This document shows positions 15,667 to 22,282 of a stretch of DNA of 22,488 nucleotides, piece after piece. Origin of the DNA: Candidatus Cloacimonadota bacterium (GTDB taxonomy: Bacteria > Cloacimonadota > Cloacimonadia > Cloacimonadales > Cloacimonadaceae). The stretch lies in assembly GCA_028683635.1 (NCBI GenBank), contig JAQUHL010000004.1, positions 1 to 22,488 on the forward strand. The letters run 5' to 3'. Both the position numbers and the translations under genes were made by a program. How positions within the stretch are numbered: the first letter of the stretch is position 1; the number at the start of each line of letters is the position of its first letter. The notes under the pieces were generated by a model. The model did no database searches. It was not told where the DNA came from and was given only the letters and a program-made list of their open reading frames with translations.

Positions 15667-15681
15667 GGCGATTTTCGTCAA
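15652..15681 (-). promoter_or_regulatory. Candidate promoter of the GntR-ABC operon
   Basis: On the minus strand, TTGACG (15676-15681) is followed by TGTATT at 16 bases or TATTGG at 18 bases. The -35 is good and the -10 weak. The location upstream of a three-gene operon and the overlap with an inverted repeat support the call. Confidence 0.4.
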
Positions 15682-15726
15682 GAATTATTTCTGATCAGTG
15701 CTGTAACTTTCTTGAATTGCAATTGA

Positions 15727-15869
15727 TAAGACCATTGGAATAATGGGTTGTAGGGCGAACCCCTACTCCTTATGGGGTGGTGGGCGGGAAATAGATTTAC
15801 AAAAATAAGCCTCACAACCAGCATATTTGGTAGTATGTATTTCGAAAAATCGGGATGTGCAACGGTCTT
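15727..15869. mobile_element. MITE-like element, copy B (about 143 bp, full length)
   Basis: The left end TAAGACCATTG and right end CAACGGTCTT are inverted repeats (AAGACCATTG against AAGACCGTTG). The subterminal pair GGGTTGTAGG and CCTCACAACC is also conserved. The interior matches copy A along its length, including a CAAAAATAA block and an AATCGGGATGTGCAA block. GAT flanks the AAGACC/GGTCTT ends on both sides, a possible 3-bp target duplication not seen at copy A. It sits 46 bp upstream of the GntR promoter. This and the hairpin at 15926 account for the gene-free stretch 15682-15996. Confidence 0.7.
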
Positions 15870-15925
15870 GATAAGCAGGTTTAGAAAAGTGGGACAGATA
15901 TGCTTTTTGGCTCAGACACGAAGGG

Positions 15926-15946
15926 CTGCCGAAATCCCTTCGGCAG
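15926..15946 (-). terminator. Strong hairpin downstream of the lipoprotein gene
   Basis: CTGCCGAA and TTCGGCAG form a perfect 8-bp stem with a 5-base loop. It lies 50 bases past the stop of the minus-strand lipoprotein gene. No T run follows on that strand, so terminator function is only suggested. Confidence 0.4.
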
Positions 15947-15996
15947 AGGCAGCGCAACAGACTTCAATATTAGCTCACGACAAAAGGGTTCCCGGT

Positions 15997-16656
15997 CTAT
16001 CTCTCCTCAGGCTTCCCGCTTTTCTCTTTCCAGGAAAATCCCCCATAACTCCAGGAATATACTCCAAAGCGGTAGTTGCGGCTAATGAAGGAATTCATGG
16101 TACCCACTGTTATACTTCTCCAGTGGCCTTCCTCGAAAGTAAAATCACGCCTGTTGGGAGGTAATTCCTGGTAGAAATCCATTGATCCTTCATTAGTATC
16201 ATATCTGGCTAAAATATACAGATGCATATTTGAGGCAGGCAGTTGCCAGCTTATCTTCGGAGTATGGTAATAACCATTCCAGGTGAGATCTGTAAGGTCA
16301 TGCGCAATTTTGATGCTGAAGGGATATTCTTCCCCGTTAACCGTAAAGATCCCCTCACAAACCTGCCCCTGCGTTGCAGAAACCACGGCGATCTGATTTT
16401 CGTTAAACCACACTATTTCACCATTCAAAGTCAGCGAATAAGTTATCTGATTGCCGGTTCCGTTGTACCAGACCACCCAGTAAAGCTCCTTTTCTCCGGG
16501 AATGGATTCGAAGCTAAGCCAATAATCACAAGACCAGGGATCAACGAGTTCCACAATTGGTTCGTCAGACTCCGGCTTCGTGGGACTCTTATGCTTGCAG
16601 CTTGCAAGCGTTAGCACCATCAGCAACACCAGCAGGGTAACAACAATGTTTTTCAT
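15997..16656 (-). CDS. Lipoprotein of unknown function
   Basis: I use the inner ATG at 16656 (219 residues): it begins the signal peptide (MKNIVVTLLVLLMVLTLASC, lipobox LASC, lipidated C20) and has AAGGA upstream. A start eight codons earlier would add a poor signal sequence. After a KHKSPTKPESDEP linker the protein is rich in beta-type residues, aromatic (many Trp and Tyr) and without transmembrane segments. It looks like one or two small beta domains exposed to the periplasm or cell surface. I do not recognise a family. The ribosome-site region overlaps a transposase remnant on the other strand, so its promoter may derive from inserted DNA. Confidence 0.7.
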   Translation of the reverse strand: MKNIVVTLLVLLMVLTLASCKHKSPTKPESDEPIVELVDPWSCDYWLSFESIPGEKELYWVVWYNGTGNQITYSLTLNGEIVWFNENQIAVVSATQGQVCEGIFTVNGEEYPFSIKIAHDLTDLTWNGYYHTPKISWQLPASNMHLYILARYDTNEGSMDFYQELPPNRRDFTFEEGHWRSITVGTMNSFISRNYRFGVYSWSYGGFSWKEKSGKPEER

Positions 16657-16668
16657 AGAGAGTATCCT

Positions 16669-16911
16669 TATATTGGACATATTTTTTGCAGTTTTCTCGC
16701 CTTAGTCCTGAAAAAAGAACTGACCAAACTGCTGGAACAAAACTATTATGACTTCACTTGGACACAAGCAGTAGATGATCTGAACTCATTGGGCTGCTTT
16801 GACATAGCTACCGAGGCGAAAAATATCCGAGTTCGAACCATTGTAAGTGGCTGCGCAGGAAAAGTCTTCGCTGCTACAGGTGTTGCAATCCCAAAATCAA
16901 TAATCATCTAA
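16669..16911 (+). pseudogene. C-terminal remnant of an IS1634/IS4-type transposase
   Basis: A plus-strand frame ending at TAA 16909-16911 reads YIGHIFCSFLALVLKKEL, then a tail containing WTQAVDDLNSLG, IRVRT and AGKVFAATGVAIP. GHxFCSFLALVL and the closing VRT...GxAGKVFxAxGVAxP pattern are characteristic of the last ~75 residues of IS1634-like (IS4 superfamily) transposases. No start codon or catalytic DDE part is present, so this is the 3' scar of an insertion sequence. Its left edge coincides with the start region of the minus-strand lipoprotein gene. Confidence 0.7.
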
Positions 16912-16929
16912 CTCAAACCGAAACATTCC

Positions 16930-16944
16930 CAACAAGTTTTGTTG
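16930..16944 (+). terminator. Small hairpin after the transposase remnant
   Basis: CAACAA-GTT-TTGTTG is a perfect 6-bp stem, 18 bases past the transposase stop, with an eight-base T run 12 bases further on. It may be the old transposase terminator or part of an IS end. The rest of the gap to 17105 shows only a short AGACT/AGTCT palindrome at 17095-17106, right at the nuclease-helicase stop. Confidence 0.35.
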
Positions 16945-17105
16945 TGCCAATAACTTTTTTTTAGGTTGCAAGTACCTGTCTGTCAGTATTATAAAAAAAC
17001 GTGGTGTCAAACTTGAGTCTGCCATTCTTTCTCCTATATGATGACTCTAGTCAGGATTTTATCGCCGTTACATTGAAACTCAAATAGCAATAACAGACTT
17101 TAGTC

Positions 17106-19079
17106 TTATAAAGTTTCTATCCCTAATCCCATCAAATGGTTATAGATACCGTCATAGAAAGCGCATTGTCTGGTATGGTCGTCCGGATCACCTTCGGGGA
17201 CAACGATCACCATACCTTGGCGTGCTCTGGTCAGAAGCACCCGGTAGGCGTTCTTTAGATATTGTTGGCGATCAGCTTTGTGAATTCTTTGCCACTTATC
17301 ACCATGGAAGTTCCAGTATTTCCATTCTCCTTTTTCGTAGCGGAAATCAGCGTCCCACGTCACACAAGTCCAATCTAATTCGAGGCCCTGCACATGAAAT
17401 TCCGTCGCTACATCTTCCAGATAGTACGAGGAGCGTACATCATCTTTTTCATTCAAGAACCATTGTACGGGGTTTGTTTCATAGCGCACATCAATGGCCA
17501 GAGGTTTCAGACGATATGCTTGAGACGATACAACAATACCAAATCTTTCTGAGCCACGGGCTTTCTGGCGCAGCCAAGCTTTAGCAGTGTTTATATCTCT
17601 ACAGAGCAGGAGCGGGTATTTCTCTTTAAGTATCTGATACGTGTCTCTGGCTTTGGGATCAAGATCTAGAACTTGCTTCACAAAGAGGGATACGTTTTCC
17701 GCCCTAAATGAGCGCATGGAGACACCCAAGTGCAATTCCGTAATAGTTCGAATCTTTTCACGTCCGGCCAGATGTTTTAGCACGAGGCCTGCGTCGTATT
17801 CAGAATCGTGCAGACGATCGGACAAGTATATATGCCAAGCTGGATACTTGTTGATCAAGCATTTTATCCACTCTCCAATTCCGGCTTCGCCAGTATTGAT
17901 CTCTTGACCACCACCCACCAGACATATAATAACTGCCCATTCCTGGTGACGATCCATGCAAGAGATGAGAAAATCTGGCTCGGAAAAAGGAAATTCTGCT
18001 TGGTGTTTTTTGGTTCTCATGAACCTCTCGGTTTGTTCACGGTTCCATGCTCTTTGAGCTTCGTCAAAGATAGCAATTTTGTTGTAAGGAGCCTTATCCC
18101 TATCTGTTAGACAATCATCTCGAAAGTGATGCACGTTTTGGACAAAAGCTTTTACTTTGCTGTGTGCATCTCTTTTTGTGGTTCTCTTGCCGGAGTTTTT
18201 TTCTCTGGCCACCATGTCCCGAGCAAGCGCTTCTTTGAGTACTAATACCAAAGGTCCATTACCCGAGAGGAACACCCCTTTCAGCGATTCATCCTCACCA
18301 ATCTTTTGGGTGGCGATGTTGAGTCCGACCAGGGTTTTACCTGCCCCTGGTACCCCGGTAACAAAACAAATAGCTTTATAATTATTGTACTGGGCATTGT
18401 TGATCAACTCCAGAATAGCATCTGTAGTTTCTCCCAAGTTGATAGCTCCAGCATCGGAACGGGCAATATTTGCAACAGAGTGACCATTATAGAGAGATAG
18501 CGCAGCTTCGATGATATTGGGAGTGGGGTGGTAGCTCCCCTTTTCCCAAATCATGGGATTCACTTTGGGACCGTCACAGAAATCCAGCACTGTTTTGATA
18601 TGATTTATTAACAATGCAGGGTTACTCAGGATGGGTTCTAAAACTTGATCATCAGCGGAGTTAAGGGGTATTACAGATATACGCTCTTTCGCATTGCTGG
18701 CCAGAAGAATAGGAGCGATAGTTACGTGATGACTCGTATCGTGGAAATTCTTCAGATCCAAAGCATAATCCCACACCTGGTCTATGGAAGACCGAGGATA
18801 ATGGGATTCACCAACCTTGAATTCCAGAACAAATAGCACATTCTCAATAATGAGGATCACATCCACCCTATGCCCCATGCGCGGAATCGAAAACTCAAAA
18901 TAGATATGCCCATCAAACTCAGACAACAGCGCTTGTAAGAGGTCGATCTGATAAAGCCAGGCATTTCGCTGATTTTGATTTACATCAAAGTCACTGTTTT
19001 GAACCAGTTCCCCAAGAATAGTCTGCATTGAGGCTGCACAGAAACCCTTTATTGATGCAGAGTAGTAGTATCTATTCAT
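17106..19079 (-). CDS. Nuclease-helicase: PD-(D/E)XK domain fused to DUF2075 SF1-like helicase
   Basis: I start at ATG 19079 (657 residues) with AAGGAG six bases upstream; a TTG seven codons earlier is weaker. Residues about 45-135 look like a restriction-type nuclease: HRVDVIL with D73, then VLEFKVGE with E86-x-K88, the PD-(D/E)XK metal site. The helicase part (about 235-650) has Walker A GVPGAGKT (242-249), Walker B AIFDEAQRAW (336-345, D339/E340) and a motif VI-like LLTRARQG (615-622), as in DUF2075 proteins. It probably unwinds and cuts nucleic acid. Single-chain nuclease-helicases with this kind of domain pairing have been described as phage-defence proteins, which is my inference here. 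The frame is intact end to end. Its ATG overlaps the stop of a methyltransferase stub, suggesting a former two-gene operon. Confidence 0.82.
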   Translation of the reverse strand: MNRYYYSASIKGFCAASMQTILGELVQNSDFDVNQNQRNAWLYQIDLLQALLSEFDGHIYFEFSIPRMGHRVDVILIIENVLFVLEFKVGESHYPRSSIDQVWDYALDLKNFHDTSHHVTIAPILLASNAKERISVIPLNSADDQVLEPILSNPALLINHIKTVLDFCDGPKVNPMIWEKGSYHPTPNIIEAALSLYNGHSVANIARSDAGAINLGETTDAILELINNAQYNNYKAICFVTGVPGAGKTLVGLNIATQKIGEDESLKGVFLSGNGPLVLVLKEALARDMVAREKNSGKRTTKRDAHSKVKAFVQNVHHFRDDCLTDRDKAPYNKIAIFDEAQRAWNREQTERFMRTKKHQAEFPFSEPDFLISCMDRHQEWAVIICLVGGGQEINTGEAGIGEWIKCLINKYPAWHIYLSDRLHDSEYDAGLVLKHLAGREKIRTITELHLGVSMRSFRAENVSLFVKQVLDLDPKARDTYQILKEKYPLLLCRDINTAKAWLRQKARGSERFGIVVSSQAYRLKPLAIDVRYETNPVQWFLNEKDDVRSSYYLEDVATEFHVQGLELDWTCVTWDADFRYEKGEWKYWNFHGDKWQRIHKADRQQYLKNAYRVLLTRARQGMVIVVPEGDPDDHTRQCAFYDGIYNHLMGLGIETL

Positions 19080-19240
19080 ATCAAGCTCCTTGATGCACAA
19101 AACGTGTTTAGCTCATGTTGGGTATTTGGAATAGACAGTACTATTTTGAAGTAAGGTATATTGCCTTCAAATAAAGAAGAGAAACCCTCTCCAAGCCCAC
19201 CGGGTCCTGCAAATAAGTCAATTACTGGTACTGGATTCAT
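19076..19240 (-). pseudogene. N-terminal stub of a C5 cytosine DNA methyltransferase
   Basis: The 54-residue frame begins MNPVPVIDLFAGPGGLGEGF. DLFAGxGGxxxGF is motif I (the SAM-binding loop) of C5-cytosine methyltransferases. Homology seems to run to about residue 36 (YFKIVLSI), after which the sequence (PNTQHELNTFCASRSLI) is not recognisable and ends at TGA. The catalytic PCQ motif IV, the other motifs and the target recognition domain are all absent. An AAAGGAA ribosome site is intact. The stop overlaps the nuclease-helicase ATG as ATGA, the arrangement of co-translated partner genes. An internal or 3' deletion of a full methyltransferase explains this best. Confidence 0.7.
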
Positions 19241-19408
19241 TACAAAGTTCCTTTACCATCGTTTGCCTCTAAGATAATGTTGCTGTGAATCTCATACTGA
19301 CAATGGAGCCCTAAACTCACGCAGCCATACAACGATCAGTCATTGATGACAGATTTATTTGACTTTATATCCACATCTTCATCCCATATGGATTTAATGG
19401 TGTTTCAG

Positions 19409-19702
19409 TCAAGGGATTTTCGCTTCCAGTCTCGCTTGGTGGTATTCCCCAGTCACAGTCCACAGCCCATAAGCCATCGTTTCTGCATTGGTCTTCAGGC
19501 TTTGGTAGAAGTCGCTGGCTCCGGTGTGTCCTTCTCACATAAGAAATGCTGTGCTCTTCAGGATGGATAGAGAGTTTTATCATCATCTGTCCAGGCAAAG
19601 TTTATCCTGGTATCGAAGCGAAATTTTGTCTCGTTATAGGTTGAGTTTAAGATGCTCTTGGTTAAGTTCTTCACTCTTGTTTCGCTCCCACTAATATGCT
19701 TG
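19409..19702 (-). other. Probable decayed coding sequence, unrecognised
   Basis: This occupies most of the 462-bp gap between the RhuM gene and the methyltransferase stub. On the minus strand one frame reads VKNLTKSILNSTYNETKF and TRINFAWTDDDKTLYP before a stop. A shifted frame then reads SDFYQSLKTNAETMAYGL and WTVTGEYHQARLEAKIP before another stop. Both have protein-like composition, but they are interrupted by stops and a frame change, and I cannot assign a family. An ATG overlapping the RhuM stop (ATGA) opens only an 11-codon frame. A true pseudogene is plausible but not proven. Confidence 0.25.
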
Positions 19703-20746
19703 TCATTTCTTATCTTTGGGATTAGTCAGATTGGTGATTTGCTTCACTTCCTGCAGGGCTTCCACGAAGTGCTTTTCTGCTGGGGTAGGCTGTGAAAGCT
19801 GTTCCCGATGCCATTTATCATATTCCAGCCGGGCTTTCTGGATCGCTTCTTCGTGAGCGATGTAGCCGGCATGCTCCAGAATGTCCCTACCGCTTAGTTT
19901 TAAGAATTCGTCCAGTTTTAAGATCCAATCTTTCATATGCATCGGGGTTCTATTTAGAGCCTGGAGTTCGGCAAAATCCAGATACATGCTGACGATTCTA
20001 TTCAGGATTTCCAGCTCATCCTGGTTAAGATAGTTTTTGGCTATTTCGGTATCTGTCTTGCGGAGCTGTATCCCAGACCAGTTGGTGAGCCCCATGTTGG
20101 CTTTTCCTGCATCAGCCCTCTGATAGATGATCTCAGCAGCAGTATGGCCGTGGCTTGCCCAATGCATCTTGTTTTGGATAACTTTGAAAAAATCCCGGGA
20201 TAGATCTGACCTGGGATCATAGTCGATGCTGGTGGCATAGATATCCAGCACCTTTCGCCAGAAGACCTTTTCTGAGGAGCGAATATCCCTTATCCGTGCC
20301 AGAAGCTCATCAAAATAAGAACCGCCTCCGGCTAGCTTCAGGAGTTCATCATTCATTGTGAAGCCCTTGATCAGGTATTCTTTGAGCCGCTCTGTAGCCC
20401 AGATGCGAAACCGGGTGGCAATTTGGGATTTGATCCGATATCCGACACTGATCACCATATCAAGGTTGTAGTGCAGGGTATGATATCTTTTCCCATCAGA
20501 TGCAGTTATTAAAAAATCCTTAATAACTGCCTCAGGATCGAGTTCGCCCTCTTTTGTGATATTGCGGATATGGATATTGATGTTTGCTATAGTTGTCTGA
20601 TACAGCTCAGCCAGTTGTTTCTGTCTCAACCAGATAGTTTCATCCTGCAGCTTGGTTTCAATGTGAATGCTGCCATCCTGATCAGTGTAGATTAGAATAT
20701 TTGGCTGATTTTTGGGGTGAAGCTCTTGTTTAATGATCCCTCCCAA
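19703..20746 (-). CDS. RhuM-family (virulence RhuM) protein
   Basis: A soluble protein of 347 residues, close to the usual family length. It shows family-typical blocks: ETIWLRQKQLAELYQTT (35-51), INIHIRNITKEGELD (55-69), YNLDMVISVGYR (93-104), RFRIWATERLKEYLIKGF (112-129), and later ALNRTPMHMKDWILKLDEFL. RhuM proteins were named from a Salmonella pathogenicity island. They are common on mobile and defence islands and carry a DNA-binding-like N-terminal part, but their molecular function is unknown. No ATG is available: the start is taken as TTG 20746, which has no good ribosome site, and the frame stays open a further 17 codons upstream. It overlaps a helicase-like stub in another frame, so its original 5' region may have been altered by rearrangement. 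Confidence 0.8.
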   Translation of the reverse strand: MGGIIKQELHPKNQPNILIYTDQDGSIHIETKLQDETIWLRQKQLAELYQTTIANINIHIRNITKEGELDPEAVIKDFLITASDGKRYHTLHYNLDMVISVGYRIKSQIATRFRIWATERLKEYLIKGFTMNDELLKLAGGGSYFDELLARIRDIRSSEKVFWRKVLDIYATSIDYDPRSDLSRDFFKVIQNKMHWASHGHTAAEIIYQRADAGKANMGLTNWSGIQLRKTDTEIAKNYLNQDELEILNRIVSMYLDFAELQALNRTPMHMKDWILKLDEFLKLSGRDILEHAGYIAHEEAIQKARLEYDKWHREQLSQPTPAEKHFVEALQEVKQITNLTNPKDKK

Positions 20747-20834
20747 TCTGGTATTCTTGACAAAACACTCCTTCCTCTCCGGGCTTAAGCCCCTGAACTA
20801 ATGCTCCTGGTTTAATATCTTCAATTCTGAGCAT
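20730..20834 (-). pseudogene. N-terminal stub resembling a SNF2-type helicase
   Basis: ATG with TTAGGAG eight bases upstream opens a 34-residue frame starting MLRIEDIKPGALVQGLKPGE. This resembles the N-terminus (xLEDIKPGxxVxGLxPGE) of large SNF2/DEAH helicase-like proteins found in restriction and DISARM-like loci. After residue ~20 the similarity stops (EGVFCQEYQIGRDH) and the frame ends inside the RhuM gene, with a 17-base overlap. It looks like the preserved 5' end of a deleted gene. The recognition rests on a short segment and is from memory. Confidence 0.45.
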
Positions 20835-20951
20835 AAGCAAAACTCCTAAGAACAGTTATAAAAGTAATATTACTTTGATGGGTTGAAAAAGCGCTCATAC
20901 CGTGAACCTCTGAAACCTTCCAATTCCCACCTCACGTATATCAGTAAACGT

Positions 20952-20987
20952 ATAATACAAATCTTTCTAAACTTGTTAGAATGTCAA
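20952..20987 (-). promoter_or_regulatory. Promoter-like elements with inverted repeat upstream of the helicase stub/RhuM genes
   Basis: On the minus strand a consensus TTGACA (20982-20987) and a good TATTAT (20952-20957) are 24 bases apart, too far for a standard promoter. Between them lies a perfect inverted repeat, TTCTAA-ACTTG-TTAGAA (20965-20981). This could be a regulated promoter or a chance match. Confidence 0.3.
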
Positions 20988-21031
20988 GGCAAAGTTTGTC
21001 GAGGATTTTTGCTGTTCAATCTCCCCACCCC

Positions 21032-22282
21032 TCACCCAAACCACCTCAGTACCGCCGGTACTGCGAAGCTCACCCAGAGGGTGATCAATCCTGCCGAAAC
21101 GAGGTTCATGATCCCTCCTGCCAGCAGCATATAGCGCAGGTAGATTTTGGAAGAAGCTCCGAAGCCCAGTCCGTTGGAGGGAGTGGCCAGAGGCGTCATA
21201 AAAGCGCAGGTGGAGCAGAGGGTGATGATCAACATCGTCTGCCAGGAGATCTCGGGATTGGTTTTGCTAAGGGGAAAGAGCACCACAAAGAGGCTGATTT
21301 GGATGACGGAATTGCTTACCACCTCTGTGGTGAAGGTGGTTATCAGTGCAATGATCAGATATAGCAGCAGGATGGAATATTTTGCCTGCACCCAGGTGAG
21401 AGTCCAGCCTGAGACCAGCCGGGGAAATTTGATCCAGACCAGGATCACGGTCATCAGTATCCCCAGCCCTATCCAGACGAGACCCTTCATCGGCAGATCG
21501 TGCAGGATATCCCTGTCCGAGATCAGGCTTTCCTTATTGTTGCCACGCACTTCGCTCTTCCATTTATGGATGAACATCAGATACAGGAACATCAGGCTCC
21601 AAAGCGAGGTAAGGATATAGATAAGTTCCTGCTGTGCTTTGATCTTGCTCATACCAAAGGAGAGCAGGGCCGCACTCAGGAAGAAGGCAAATGCCAGGTT
21701 CATTCCGATCTTTTGCAGACGGATGGGAACCGAAGTGGAATCCAAATGACGCTTGATCTGCAGAGCCGAAAGCCTTTGATTGGGTTGAAAGACCAGCATC
21801 AGAACTCCCCACCCAAGCAGGCACATCAATCCCACCAGCGGGATACCCCAACCCAGCCAGGAAAAGAAGGAAAAGAGATGCCGGTTTGGATATTTGAAAA
21901 GCTCAAACATATAGACGAGGATGCCGTTGGTGGTGGTTCCCGTCAGCATTCCCATTCCGCCGATGTTTGCCCCCCAGATCAGGGAGAGCAGCATCAGGGT
22001 GGAAAACTTCCGTTTTTCTTTCTCAGTTCCGTGATACTCATTTTGAATGAGCAATAGCAATGGTAAAAGGGTCAGCAGGGTAATGACATTGGCGATCAGC
22101 ATGGAGAGGAGCGCAGTTCCCGAGATCAGGATCCAGGAAAGCTTGGAGATGGAGATGTGTTTGGTCTCGACCAGATAATAGAGGATCCGTTCCGGAAGCT
22201 TGTGTTTGACGAATACCCTGGAGATCAGATAGGAAATCAGGAAGAAATGAACCAGTTGGAGCTTATCCAGGACCTCATGCAT
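21032..22282 (-). CDS. DASS/SLC13-type anion transporter
   Basis: An integral membrane protein of 416 residues with about 11 hydrophobic segments. The divalent anion:sodium symporter fold is indicated by its two inverted-repeat signatures. The first is ANVITLLTLLPLL (64-76) with MGMLTGTTTNGI (109-120). The second is TTEVVSNSVI (about 327-336) with PLATPSNGLGFG (about 365-376). These segments carry the SNT-like substrate and sodium contacts of the family. The substrate could be a dicarboxylate, sulfate or another anion and cannot be told from sequence. ATG 22282 lies eight bases inside the lpxK 3' end, so the two genes are translationally coupled, although no functional link to lipid A is evident. 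The gene's 3' end is followed by the promoter region of other minus-strand genes, so transcription may read on. Confidence 0.8.
   Translation of the reverse strand: MHEVLDKLQLVHFFLISYLISRVFVKHKLPERILYYLVETKHISISKLSWILISGTALLSMLIANVITLLTLLPLLLLIQNEYHGTEKEKRKFSTLMLLSLIWGANIGGMGMLTGTTTNGILVYMFELFKYPNRHLFSFFSWLGWGIPLVGLMCLLGWGVLMLVFQPNQRLSALQIKRHLDSTSVPIRLQKIGMNLAFAFFLSAALLSFGMSKIKAQQELIYILTSLWSLMFLYLMFIHKWKSEVRGNNKESLISDRDILHDLPMKGLVWIGLGILMTVILVWIKFPRLVSGWTLTWVQAKYSILLLYLIIALITTFTTEVVSNSVIQISLFVVLFPLSKTNPEISWQTMLIITLCSTCAFMTPLATPSNGLGFGASSKIYLRYMLLAGGIMNLVSAGLITLWVSFAVPAVLRWFG

Noticed and set aside
19365..19598. A 77-residue minus-strand open frame in the gap between RhuM and the methyltransferase stub
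   Set aside because: No ribosome site or motif. The two other minus-strand frames of the same bases look more protein-like, so this frame is probably incidental.
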